From: an uncultured Burkholderiales bacterium
GTDB lineage: Bacteria > Pseudomonadota > Gammaproteobacteria > Burkholderiales > Burkholderiaceae_C
Direction: 5' to 3'
DNA length: 64,000 nt
NCBI GenBank assembly: GCA_903886485.1
Contig: CAISMH010000019.1
Span: forward strand, 1-64,000
Shown here: piece by piece, positions 39,848-48,950 of the stretch
Layout: each line of letters starts with the position of its first letter
Numbering within the stretch: position 1 is the stretch's first letter
The notes under the pieces: generated by a model
The model's input: the letters and a program-made list of their open reading frames with translations, nothing else
Told to the model about the DNA's origin: nothing
The model's database searches: none
Program-made: the position numbers and the translations under genes

Positions 39848-40560
39848 CCACCAAGTCTTTGCTGCAAGTGCTGGACATAGAGACCTGCTATGGCGACGCG
39901 CAAGCTTTGTTCGGTGTCAGCCTCGCTGTGGCTGAGGGTGAGTTTGTCACCTTGCTTGGACGCAACGGCATGGGTAAGACAACCACTGTGCGCTCCATCA
40001 TGGGCATCATGACACCGCGTCAAGGTCGCCTTGTATTTGCGGGACAAGACATCACGCATCTACCATCACATCAAATCGCTCGTTTGGGCATTGGCTTGGT
40101 GCCAGAGCAGCGTCAAGTGTTTGCCAATCTCACCGTTCATGAAAACTTAGTCGCCACTGCGCATAACCGTTTGAACCAACGAGCGCCTTGGACGCTAGCT
40201 CGGGTTTATGCACTGTTTCCGCGCCTCCAAGAGCGCGCAGGCAACCTAGCTGCTAATTTGTCGGGTGGCGAACAACAAATGCTGGCGATTGGTCGCGCGC
40301 TGATGACGAACCCACGCCTATTGATCTTGGATGAAGCCACCGAGGGTTTGGCCCCTTTGGTTCGCGCCGAAATTTGGCACTGCTTACAAACCCTCAAACA
40401 ATCGGGCCTGTCTGTGTTGGTGATCGACAAAAACTTGGTGCCCCTGATGCGCTTAGCTGACAACCACTTTATCTTAGAAAAAGGGCAAACCATTTGGCAC
40501 GGCAGCTCCGACAGCCTGATGGCGGCACGCCACGACCTCAAGGACAGCTTGGGTGTCTGA
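39844..40560 (+). CDS. LIV-type ABC transporter ATP-binding protein (LivF family)
   Basis: A 238-aa ATPase. Walker A is GRNGMGKTTT, the signature is NLSGGEQQMLAIGRAL and Walker B is LLILDEATEGLAP. It completes a binding protein-LivH-LivM-LivG-LivF transporter. ATGA overlap with livG; the hydrolase gene begins inside its last codons. Confidence 0.92.
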   Translation: MTTKSLLQVLDIETCYGDAQALFGVSLAVAEGEFVTLLGRNGMGKTTTVRSIMGIMTPRQGRLVFAGQDITHLPSHQIARLGIGLVPEQRQVFANLTVHENLVATAHNRLNQRAPWTLARVYALFPRLQERAGNLAANLSGGEQQMLAIGRALMTNPRLLILDEATEGLAPLVRAEIWHCLQTLKQSGLSVLVIDKNLVPLMRLADNHFILEKGQTIWHGSSDSLMAARHDLKDSLGV

Positions 40561-41482
40561 TTGGCGCACTTGGCCGCAGGCTGAATTGGAGCGTCAATAC
40601 GATGCAAGAGGCACCGTGCCTGATATTGCCCTAGAGCTCAAAGCTTACCGAGATGCGTCAACCCCCATGTATGCGCTAACGCCTTGCTGGCGTGATGTGG
40701 CTTATGGTCCTGGGCCTGACGAAACAGTTGACCTGTTCCCATTGGCTGGACATCCCGATGCGCCCCTGTTGGTCTTTATTCATGGTGGCTACTGGCGTGC
40801 ACTGCACAGTCAAGATTCTGTCTTTATGGCCCAGCAGTTCACATCTCACGGTGTTGCCGTCGCGGCCATCAACTACACCTTGGCACCGCAAGCAACACTG
40901 GCGCAGATTCTGAAGCAGTGCCAACGCGCCGTGGCATGGCTACAAAAATACGCTACGCCGTATGGAATTGCCCCGAAGCGCACCGTCTTGGCGGGCAGCT
41001 CCGCAGGCGCACACTTAGCGGCCATGCTGCTCTCGCCTGACTGGCACGATGAAGGCCAATTGCCTCCAAAGTCGCTCAATGGCGGTGTGCTGCTGAGTGG
41101 GCTTTACGACCTTGAACCCGTACAGCAATGCTTACCCAACACTTGGTTGAACCTGAACGTGCAAGAGGCCAAGCGCTTGAGCCCGATAGCGCACCTGCCA
41201 GATCCGCGACTGCCTCTGTATGTCGCAGTGGCCGAGCAAGATACGGATGAGTTCAAGCGTCAATCTAGCGACTATGCTGCCGCCTGCCATGCACAAGGCA
41301 ACTTGGTAACTTGGCATACAGCCCCGCAACGCAACCACTTCGACATCGTGCTTGATTGGATGGACCCCAAAAGCCATCTATTTCAGGCCACGATGGCCTT
41401 GCTCAGTGAGACGCCCGAACAAAAAATAAAACGGGTCAGTTCGATTGCGCCAGTTCAGCCGAAGATAACAGGCGAGAAATAG
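40553..41482 (+). CDS. Arylformamidase-like alpha/beta hydrolase
   Basis: A 309-aa alpha/beta hydrolase. The HGGYWRALH oxyanion motif, the GSSAGAHLAAM nucleophile elbow and the HFDIVLD His region resemble the AFMID type of kynurenine formamidase, which hydrolyses N-formylkynurenine to kynurenine and formate. N-formylanthranilate would be another fitting substrate next to anthranilate genes; both are inference. The start is a GTG at 40553 with AAGGA eight bases upstream, and the gene overlaps livF by 8 nt, so it belongs to the transporter operon. kynA and kynU are not in the window. Confidence 0.72.
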   Translation: MSDWRTWPQAELERQYDARGTVPDIALELKAYRDASTPMYALTPCWRDVAYGPGPDETVDLFPLAGHPDAPLLVFIHGGYWRALHSQDSVFMAQQFTSHGVAVAAINYTLAPQATLAQILKQCQRAVAWLQKYATPYGIAPKRTVLAGSSAGAHLAAMLLSPDWHDEGQLPPKSLNGGVLLSGLYDLEPVQQCLPNTWLNLNVQEAKRLSPIAHLPDPRLPLYVAVAEQDTDEFKRQSSDYAAACHAQGNLVTWHTAPQRNHFDIVLDWMDPKSHLFQATMALLSETPEQKIKRVSSIAPVQPKITGEK

Positions 41483-42255
41483 CGCTCGACCGTCGCCATC
41501 AAACTCAAACCGACCACCCAAGACGTTTTGGGATTGTCTGGCGATGGTTTGTTCACAATTTGTAATTTCATGTCGCCAAATGCGCCTGTCGCATGCACGC
41601 AATGCATGTTGCCCTTCGCATCGGGGTCCACCACGATGCGAACTCTGGTCGCGTCAAACCCCTTACCTGCCAGGGCCAAGCTTGCTGCGACATTCAAGTT
41701 TTGCGGGTAACGCAACGCTGCCTCGCGTGCATGACCATCAAACAACAACACCTCATGCCCGATTGGCTGGGTCTCACCCAAACGTTGCAACTCATCTGCC
41801 CATGCTGACGGTGGTTTGCGAGATTCATAGACGATCTGTGTGTCAGGTAAATCACGCACAGCGCGAATGTAATCCAATGAGCCGATCGCACCGCTGGGGA
41901 AAATCAACTTCGCGCGTCCCTGCTCGGCGGCTTCACAAAGTTGTTGATACAAGCGGCCGTCTGCCATCGCCCCCACCGAGACGGCCACAAATGACAAACC
42001 TGCAATCAAACACGCTTGCGCGTAGTCACGGACAGCCTGATGCCCTGCAGCCTCCACCACCAAATCAGGTTGGAAATGCAATACATCCTGAACGCTCGTC
42101 AAGCATGACACACCAACAGGAAGGTGTGCACGTGAAGCGGAGTTCGAGCGAAGTAAAACCGCCAATGTGCAATCGGTACCGTATTTGTCACGCAAACGCG
42201 CGATCAATTCGGCCGCGATCGCACCATAACCAATGATGACCAGACGAGCTTTCAT
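41455..42255 (-). CDS. Aspartate dehydrogenase-like protein
   Basis: A 266-aa NAD(P)-dependent dehydrogenase of the L-aspartate dehydrogenase (NadX/DUF108) family. The Rossmann motif is VIIGYGAIAAE near residue 5. GAIGSLDYIRA and the catalytic-domain AATLNVAASLAL-type stretch (NLNVAASLALAGKGFD) match the family. Such enzymes interconvert aspartate and iminoaspartate, which can feed NAD synthesis, or handle nitrogen in catabolic clusters. ATG 42255 is chosen over an upstream frame to 42315. It converges on the formamidase-like gene with a 28-nt overlap. Confidence 0.8.
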   Translation of the reverse strand: MKARLVIIGYGAIAAELIARLRDKYGTDCTLAVLLRSNSASRAHLPVGVSCLTSVQDVLHFQPDLVVEAAGHQAVRDYAQACLIAGLSFVAVSVGAMADGRLYQQLCEAAEQGRAKLIFPSGAIGSLDYIRAVRDLPDTQIVYESRKPPSAWADELQRLGETQPIGHEVLLFDGHAREAALRYPQNLNVAASLALAGKGFDATRVRIVVDPDAKGNMHCVHATGAFGDMKLQIVNKPSPDNPKTSWVVGLSLMATVERYFSPVIFG

Positions 42256-42400
42256 ACATATTCCAACCCTGAGGGCGTGAAGTTTAAAACCGATAGCAAG
42301 CATACATGCCGCCAAAGCTCATGCTTGGGATTGAAATTTGTATACGTGAGCTTTTTTTGCTCGAAGAAAATATTTCATTCAATACCTTCATGGGCTCGTT

Positions 42401-43540
42401 ATGAAAAAAATCCTCCTCTTGGGCTCAGGCGAGCTCGGCAAAGAATTCGTCATCAGCGCTAAGCGCTTGGGCTGCTATGTGGTCGCCTGCGACAGCTATG
42501 GGGGCGCACCCGCCATGCAAGTCGCCGATGAATGCAGCGTGTTCAGCATGCTCGACGAACCCGCGCTTCGCGCTGCCATTGCCCAGCACAAGCCCGACCT
42601 GATCGTGCCTGAGATCGAAGCCATTCGCACCGAGGTGCTGCTCGAGGTAGAAAAAGAAGGCTTTGAAGTCATCCCTAGCGCCCGCGCGGCCAACCTCACC
42701 ATGAACCGCGACCGCATCCGCGATGTGGCGGTGGGCTTGGGCGTGCGCACCGCCAAGTTCAGCTACGCCGAATCGGCAGATGAGTTGATGAACCAAGCCA
42801 AGGCCATTGGTTTTCCGGTGGTCATCAAACCCGTGATGAGTTCGTCTGGCAAAGGCCAAAGCGTGGCCAAGACCGAGGCTGACATTCAAACCAGTTGGGA
42901 CTATGCCTGCGAAGGCATGCGTGGTGACCGCCGCCGCGTCATCGTGGAAGAGTTCATCCACTTTGAATTTGAAATTACCCTGCTCACCGTGCGCCAACGC
43001 AACGGCAGCACGGTGTTTTGCCAACCCATCGGTCACGTGCAAGAACGCGGCGATTATCAATACAGCTGGCAGCCACAACCCATGAAGCCCGAGCACCTGA
43101 AGGCGGCAGAGCAAATGGCGGAGAAAGTCACGTCTGATTTGGGCGGTGCTGGTTTGTTTGGCGTGGAGTTCTTTGTCACGAAAGACGAAGTCATCTTCAG
43201 CGAACTCAGCCCTCGTCCACACGACACGGGCATGGTCACCCTCATCAGCCAAAACCTGAGCGAGTTTGATTTGCATGCGCGCGCGATTTTGGGTTTACCC
43301 ATTCCCAACATCGACACCGTCGAAGGCGCAAGCGCGGTGGTGCTCGCTACCAAAGAAGGCACATCGCCTACCTTTACGGGTGTGGCCGAAGCCATGCGCG
43401 AGCCCGGCACCGATGTGCGTATTTTTGGCAAGCCCACCACGCGCCCCTACCGCCGCATGGCGGTGGCTTTGGCCAAAGGCCCGAACGCCTTAGCACGTGC
43501 ACGCGCTGCCGCGAAAAAAATCAGCGTGATCACGCACTGA
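42401..43540 (+). CDS. purT: Formate-dependent phosphoribosylglycinamide formyltransferase
   Basis: ATP-grasp enzyme that makes formyl-GAR from GAR, formate and ATP in purine synthesis, bypassing formyl-folate. The protein is 379 aa (E. coli 392). LGSGELGKE near residue 7, [17 protein letters not shown] near residue 145, and [18 protein letters not shown] near residue 270 are conserved. It is monocistronic and ends with a terminator shared with fdsA. It is close to formate-producing and formate-oxidising genes. Confidence 0.95.
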   Translation: MKKILLLGSGELGKEFVISAKRLGCYVVACDSYGGAPAMQVADECSVFSMLDEPALRAAIAQHKPDLIVPEIEAIRTEVLLEVEKEGFEVIPSARAANLTMNRDRIRDVAVGLGVRTAKFSYAESADELMNQAKAIGFPVVIKPVMSSSGKGQSVAKTEADIQTSWDYACEGMRGDRRRVIVEEFIHFEFEITLLTVRQRNGSTVFCQPIGHVQERGDYQYSWQPQPMKPEHLKAAEQMAEKVTSDLGGAGLFGVEFFVTKDEVIFSELSPRPHDTGMVTLISQNLSEFDLHARAILGLPIPNIDTVEGASAVVLATKEGTSPTFTGVAEAMREPGTDVRIFGKPTTRPYRRMAVALAKGPNALARARAAAKKISVITH

Positions 43541-43555
43541 GCGACGGTGCGCCAT

Positions 43556-43585
43556 GAAAAAGGGCGCTTTTCGGCGCCCTTTTTC
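43556..43585. terminator. Bidirectional terminator between purT and fdsA
   Basis: A 12-bp stem GAAAAAGGGCGC/GCGCCCTTTTTC with a 6-nt loop. The A-run and T-run allow function on both strands. It lies between convergent genes. Confidence 0.9.
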
Positions 43586-43596
43586 ATTACTCCACC

Positions 43597-46515
43597 TCAC
43601 GCGTTCACACCAAACCCTGCATAGGCTGGCAACTCGCCGCCCGCATGAATGGCCACGGCACAGTACTTGAACTCGGGAATTTTTCCAACAGGGTCTAGGG
43701 CTGGGTTGGTCATCATGTTGGCCGCCGCTTCGTAATACGCAAACGGCACAAACACCGCACCTTGCGGCGTGCCGTCATCACGACGCACACGCAAGGTCAC
43801 CTCACCACGACGTGACGCAATGGTGATGACATCACCCACCTCTACGCCCAAGCGCGCCATGTCTGCACCGCACAGCGAAGCCGTGGCCGTGGGCTCCAAG
43901 GCATCGAGCACGGTGGCACGTCGCGTCATGCTGCCGGTGTGCCAATGCTCTAACTGGCGACCTGTGATCAACACAAACGGATAGTCACTGTCTGGACGCT
44001 CATTCGCAGGAATGATGTCGGCAGGCACCAAATGCACGCGGCCATCATCCGTGGCAAAGTGGTCTATGAATTCAATGCGTTCACCCGGATCCTCCTCGCT
44101 CAAGCAAGGATAGGTCACGCTCGACTCACGCTCTAAACGTTCCCACGTGATGCCGTTGATCGCGGCATGCATGGCTTGGCGCATTTCGTCGTACACCTCG
44201 GCCACACCGTGGTGTTCGCCTTGGTAGTTCCAATGCAAACCTCCACTGCCGCCGGGCCGCCCCAAGGCAGGGGAAGCCCCCTCGGGGGGCAGCGTAGCGT
44301 GGGGGCCAAGGATGTTGGCGATTTGTTGGATGATCCACAAATCGGCCCGCGCATCACCTGGTGGCTCAATCGCCTGCTTGCCCAACTGCACCATGCGGTC
44401 GGTGTTGCTGACGGTGCCTGTTTTCTCAGGCCATGCCGTCGCGGGCAACACCACATCGGCGAGCCATGCGGTTTCGGTCATGAAGATGTCTTGCACCACC
44501 AAATGCTCCAAGGTCGCTAGCGAATGGCGTGCATGGTTCAAGTCGGGGTCACTCATGGCGGGGTTCTCGCCCATGATGTACATGCCGCGAATTTTGTGGG
44601 GGTCGCTGTCATCGGCCAAGATCTTGCCCATGATTTCCACCACGGTGTAGCCGGGCTGGTCATCCAGCGGTGTGTCCCAAAACTTTTCAAACCAATCGTG
44701 GGCGGCCTGGTTGGTGACGCGTTGGTAGTTGGGGTACATCATGGGGATGAGGCCCGCATCACTCGCACCTTGCACATTGTTTTGGCCGCGCAGCGGGTGC
44801 AACCCCGAGCCCGGCTTACCAATTTGACCGGTCACAGTGACCAAGGCAATCAAGCAACGCGCGTTGTCTGTGCCATGCACGTGCTGGCTCACTCCCATGC
44901 CCCACAACACCATCGCACCTTTGGCGGTGGCGAACTCACGCGCCACTTCACGCAAGGTCTCGGCAGGAATGCCGCAAATCGGCGCCATGGCTTCTGGGCT
45001 GTAGCCTTTGACGTTTTCTTTCAAGGCTTCGTAGTTGTTGGCGCGACGACGGATGAAGTCTTCATCCACCAAGCCTTCTTCAATCACGGTGTGAATGAGG
45101 GCATTGAGCATGGCCACATCGGTGTCAGGCTTGAACTGCAAGGTGCGCCACGCATGCTTGCCAATGTCGGTGATGCGCGGGTCGGCCAGCACAATCTTGG
45201 CACCGCGTTTGGCGGCGTTCTTCATCCATGTGGCCGCCACGGGGTGGTTGGTGGTGGGGTTGGAACCGATTACAAAAATCAAGCCCGCATGTTCCACATC
45301 ATTGACTGGGTTGCTCACCGAACCCGAGCCCACACCTTCTAACAAGGCCGCCACGCTCGATGCATGACACAAACGCGTGCAGTGGTCCACATTGTTGGAG
45401 CCAAACCCGGTGCGCACTAATTTTTGGAACAAATACGCTTCTTCGTTGCTGCCCTTGGCCGAGCCAAATCCAGCCAAGGTTTTTTTGCCATGCGTGTCGC
45501 GCAAGGCCTTGAGTTTGCCGCCGGCCAACGCCAAGGCTTCTTCCCACGTGGCTTCGCGAAACACCTCGGACCAAGCCGCTGCATCACGGTTGAGCCGAGC
45601 AATCGCCTCTGGGTCTTTGGGCACGCCGGGCTTGCGAATGAGTGGCTGGGTCAAACGCTGCGGGTTGTGGATGTAGTCGAAACCAAAACGCCCTTTCACA
45701 CACAAACGGTTGTGGTTGGCGGGGCCGTCGCGGCCCTCCACGCTAACAATTTTGTTGTCCTTCACGTGGTAGGTCAGCAAGCAACCCACGCCGCAAAACG
45801 GGCAGACGGAATCTACTTTTTTATCCACCCCTTGTGAGCCAATGTGTGTCTTGGGCATCAACGCGCCCGTGGGGCACGCTTGCACACATTCACCGCATGC
45901 CACGCAGGAGCTGTGGCCCATCGCGTCATCTAAGTCAAACACGATTTGGCTGTGTGCGCCGCGGTGGGCATAGCCGATCACATCGTTGACTTGCTCTTCA
46001 CGGCAGGCGCGTACACAACGGTTGCACTGAATACACGCATCCAAATTCACCGCCATCGCGGGGTGTGACACATCGCAGGCGGGTTGTTCGCGACGCAGGG
46101 CGTGCAACGCAGGGCGCACAGTCACGCCCATGCGAGAAGCCCAATCGCTCAACTCCCCATGTTGACCTTCATCGTTCCACTTGTAGCCCACATCTGGCAT
46201 GTCAGAGAGCAACATCTCCAACACCATCTTCTGGCTCTTCACCGCACGCTCGCTGACCAACACTTCAAGGCCCGCTGTCGCCGTGCGGCAGCAGCTCGGT
46301 GCCAAGGTGCGTTCACCTTTAATTTCCACCACACACGCGCGGCAGTTGCCGTCGGGGCGCAAACCATCTTTGTAGCAAAGGTGGGGAATGTCCACGCCGT
46401 GCCGCTGGGCCGCCTTCAAAATAGTTTCCCCTGCATAGGCTTGCACAGGCTGGTCGTTGAGCTTGAACGCCACCGTTGGCGGCATCAAGTCGGTGGGCTT
46501 GAGTGGGGCGTTCAT
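43597..46515 (-). CDS. fdsA: NAD-dependent formate dehydrogenase, molybdenum subunit
   Basis: Catalytic subunit of soluble NAD-dependent formate dehydrogenase, which oxidises formate to CO2. The protein is 972 aa. Domain order is an N-terminal [2Fe-2S] domain (CYKDGLRPDGNCRAC), a 2x[4Fe-4S] region (CIQCNRCVRAC near 161, CVACGECVQACPTG near 210), a further cluster CPFCGVGC near 245, and the bis-MGD catalytic domain. The Mo-ligand Cys is in VDHCTRLCHASS near residue 383, then a C-terminal molybdopterin dinucleotide domain. It abuts fdsGB without a gap. fdsD and fdhD are not downstream, where a terminator follows. Confidence 0.94.
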   Translation of the reverse strand: MNAPLKPTDLMPPTVAFKLNDQPVQAYAGETILKAAQRHGVDIPHLCYKDGLRPDGNCRACVVEIKGERTLAPSCCRTATAGLEVLVSERAVKSQKMVLEMLLSDMPDVGYKWNDEGQHGELSDWASRMGVTVRPALHALRREQPACDVSHPAMAVNLDACIQCNRCVRACREEQVNDVIGYAHRGAHSQIVFDLDDAMGHSSCVACGECVQACPTGALMPKTHIGSQGVDKKVDSVCPFCGVGCLLTYHVKDNKIVSVEGRDGPANHNRLCVKGRFGFDYIHNPQRLTQPLIRKPGVPKDPEAIARLNRDAAAWSEVFREATWEEALALAGGKLKALRDTHGKKTLAGFGSAKGSNEEAYLFQKLVRTGFGSNNVDHCTRLCHASSVAALLEGVGSGSVSNPVNDVEHAGLIFVIGSNPTTNHPVAATWMKNAAKRGAKIVLADPRITDIGKHAWRTLQFKPDTDVAMLNALIHTVIEEGLVDEDFIRRRANNYEALKENVKGYSPEAMAPICGIPAETLREVAREFATAKGAMVLWGMGVSQHVHGTDNARCLIALVTVTGQIGKPGSGLHPLRGQNNVQGASDAGLIPMMYPNYQRVTNQAAHDWFEKFWDTPLDDQPGYTVVEIMGKILADDSDPHKIRGMYIMGENPAMSDPDLNHARHSLATLEHLVVQDIFMTETAWLADVVLPATAWPEKTGTVSNTDRMVQLGKQAIEPPGDARADLWIIQQIANILGPHATLPPEGASPALGRPGGSGGLHWNYQGEHHGVAEVYDEMRQAMHAAINGITWERLERESSVTYPCLSEEDPGERIEFIDHFATDDGRVHLVPADIIPANERPDSDYPFVLITGRQLEHWHTGSMTRRATVLDALEPTATASLCGADMARLGVEVGDVITIASRRGEVTLRVRRDDGTPQGAVFVPFAYYEAAANMMTNPALDPVGKIPEFKYCAVAIHAGGELPAYAGFGVNA

Positions 46516-48237
46516 TTACACAATCTCCTCAGGGAAATAGGTTTGCACGCAACGCACGGGGTTAGGTGCGGCTTGGCCTAAACCACAAATCGAGGCATCC
46601 GTCATCACTTGGTTCAAGTCTTCCAAGGTGGTGTTGTCCCACACCTTGGCCTGCATCAGTTGCGCCGCTTTGGCAGTACCCACGCGGCACGGGGTGCATT
46701 GGCCACAGCTCTCGTGCGCAAAGAAGTGCATCATGTTGATGGCCGCATCGCGCGCTGAATCGTGTTGGCTCAACACAATCACAGCGGCTGAACCAATGAA
46801 GCAGCCATAGGGCTGCAAGGTGTCAAAGTCCAAGGGGATATCGTTCATGCGCGCGGGCAAGATGCCCCCCGATGCACCGCCAGGTAAATAGGCGTAGAGC
46901 TCATGACCGTCGCGCATGCCACCGCAATACTCGTCAATCAACTCTTGCAGGGTGATGCCCGCTGGGGCGAGTTTGACGCCCGGTTGTTTGACGCGACCAC
47001 TGACACTGAAACTGCGCAAACCTTTGCGTCCGTGTCGGCCAAAACCACTGAACCAGTCTGGTCCTTTTTGCACAATGTCGCGTACCCAATAGAGGGTTTC
47101 AAAGTTGTGTTCCAAGGTAGGCCTGCCAAACAAACCCACTTGGGCAATGTAGGGCGGGCGCATGCGTGGCTCACCGCGTTTGCCTTCAATGCTCTCAATC
47201 ATGGCGGACTCTTCACCGCAGATGTAGGCGCCTGCACCGCGTCGCAACTCGATGTGCGGCAACGGGCATGGTGGATGGGCTTGCAAGTGCGCCAGCGCTT
47301 GTGTGAGCAGCTCACGGCAGCCGTGGTACTCGTCACGCAAATAAATGTAAATGGCGTCGATGCCCACCACCTGTGCGGCCACCAGCATGCCTTCTAAAAA
47401 ACGGTGGGGGTCACGCTCGAGGTAAGTGCGGTCTTTGAAGGTGCCGGGCTCGCCTTCGTCAATGTTGACGGCCATCAAACGTGGGGCGGCTTGTTCACGC
47501 ACGATGCGCCACTTGCGCCCTGCTGGAAAACCTGCGCCACCTAAGCCGCGCAAGCCAGAGTCTTCCATGGCCTTGAGGACGTGCTCGGTGTCTGCTTTGC
47601 CATTGTGCAAATCAGTCACCAAGCGGTAGCCGCCGTCGGCCACATACGCATCGAAGTCCACATGCTCGGTCATGGCTTGATGGGTTTGCTTGGCGTTCAC
47701 CGCAGCCACCACCAACGCTGGTGTGGCATGTGGCACAGGGTTTTGATGCACCACGGCGACCGGCGCTTGCTCGCAACGGCCCACGCAGGGCGCAGTAATC
47801 ACACGCACATCGGCATTGCCTAGCAGGGCGGGCAATTTCTCTAACAATTGTTTGGCCCCCGACAACTCGCAGCTCAAACCCTCGCACACACGCACGGTCA
47901 AACCGGGTGCGGCTTCATCGCCACGCACCACCTCGAAGTGGTGATAGAAAGTGGCCACTTCAAACACCTCGGCCATCGGCAGCCGCATCTCGTTGGCCAA
48001 AGCCACCAAGTGACGGTCATGCAAACAACGGTACGCATCGTTGAGTTGGTGCAAATGCTCAATCAGCAAGTCACGGCGATGCGGTGCTTCGCCAATCAAG
48101 GCGCGCACCTCTTGCAATGACACCTCATCGGCTTGTCGGCCTTTGAGCTGACCTTTGCGACGAATGGTTTCGCGCAGTTGCTCAACCGTGGCGACAACGA
48201 CGTTGGGTGTGCAAGGGTTTGAAGCAGAATGGTTCAT
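46516..48237 (-). CDS. Fused formate dehydrogenase diaphorase subunit (FdsG-FdsB, NuoE-NuoF type)
   Basis: A 573-aa protein joining two parts. Residues 1-160 are a NuoE/FdsG-type thioredoxin-like [2Fe-2S] domain with ligands in CEGLSCELSG and CVGRCEQAP. Residues about 185-573 are a NuoF/FdsB-type module: NADH and FMN site LRGLGGAGFPAGRKW and GEPGTFKDR, and a [4Fe-4S] site in ESCGQCTPCRVG with a last Cys in SICGLG. It takes electrons from fdsA and reduces NAD. In Cupriavidus and Rhodobacter FdsG and FdsB are separate genes. The stop directly abuts the fdsA ATG. Confidence 0.92.
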   Translation of the reverse strand: MNHSASNPCTPNVVVATVEQLRETIRRKGQLKGRQADEVSLQEVRALIGEAPHRRDLLIEHLHQLNDAYRCLHDRHLVALANEMRLPMAEVFEVATFYHHFEVVRGDEAAPGLTVRVCEGLSCELSGAKQLLEKLPALLGNADVRVITAPCVGRCEQAPVAVVHQNPVPHATPALVVAAVNAKQTHQAMTEHVDFDAYVADGGYRLVTDLHNGKADTEHVLKAMEDSGLRGLGGAGFPAGRKWRIVREQAAPRLMAVNIDEGEPGTFKDRTYLERDPHRFLEGMLVAAQVVGIDAIYIYLRDEYHGCRELLTQALAHLQAHPPCPLPHIELRRGAGAYICGEESAMIESIEGKRGEPRMRPPYIAQVGLFGRPTLEHNFETLYWVRDIVQKGPDWFSGFGRHGRKGLRSFSVSGRVKQPGVKLAPAGITLQELIDEYCGGMRDGHELYAYLPGGASGGILPARMNDIPLDFDTLQPYGCFIGSAAVIVLSQHDSARDAAINMMHFFAHESCGQCTPCRVGTAKAAQLMQAKVWDNTTLEDLNQVMTDASICGLGQAAPNPVRCVQTYFPEEIV

Positions 48238-48293
48238 GGGGTAGAAAACAAGTGTCTATAGATACGATACTCTGAAAATTCAAGGAAACTCAT

Positions 48294-48896
48294 ATGGCGC
48301 ACCTCAGCGAAGACATGCTGTCGAACACATCGAAGAACTTATTGCTACAGATGACAGCAAGGCGCAACGTGGCCCCCAAAAGATTGATCGAACCGGGCCC
48401 GACCGAGGAGCAACTGAACCTGATCTTCAGAGCTGCCTCGCACGCCCCAGACCATGAGCGGATTCAGCCTTGGCGATTCATCGTCGTGCCCAAAAACAAA
48501 CGCGCCAATCTTGGCGAGGCTTTTGTTCAAGCCCTCAAACATCGCGCACCCAATGCAAGTCAAGTGCAGATCGATGCGGCCTACGAAAAGGCATTGAGAG
48601 CCCCGTGTCTGATGATTGCGATCATCAGCGCTTTGCCCAGCGAACCTGCGGTGCCGCTGAATGAACGACTGATCTCGTTGGGATGCGCAATCCAAAACAT
48701 GCTGCTCATGGCAGAAACGCTCGCCATTGGCAGTGGCATCACCAGCGGACAAGCCATGAATGCACAAAGCATTCGGGACTTGTTCTTTTTGACGGCGCAT
48801 GAAGAAGGTGTCTGCTTTTTGAACTTCGGCACCGTGGCTTCGCGCAAACCTGCTCGACCCAGAGCACCCCCCTCGGCCTTTGTCACCACGCTTTAG
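48294..48896 (+). CDS. Nitroreductase family flavoprotein (YdjA-like)
   Basis: A 200-aa FMN-dependent nitroreductase-fold protein. The early residues ASHAPDHERIQPWRFIVV match the YdjA group, which binds FMN as a dimer, and MLLMAETLAIGSGITSG is the conserved central helix region. Substrate unknown. AAGGA precedes the ATG. It is divergent from the formate dehydrogenase genes with 56 nt between starts. Confidence 0.82.
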   Translation: MAHLSEDMLSNTSKNLLLQMTARRNVAPKRLIEPGPTEEQLNLIFRAASHAPDHERIQPWRFIVVPKNKRANLGEAFVQALKHRAPNASQVQIDAAYEKALRAPCLMIAIISALPSEPAVPLNERLISLGCAIQNMLLMAETLAIGSGITSGQAMNAQSIRDLFFLTAHEEGVCFLNFGTVASRKPARPRAPPSAFVTTL

Positions 48897-48950
48897 CCCA
48901 TCGCGCGGTCGCGGGCTTGGGCGAATCATCACCTTGGCTATCATCGTCTT

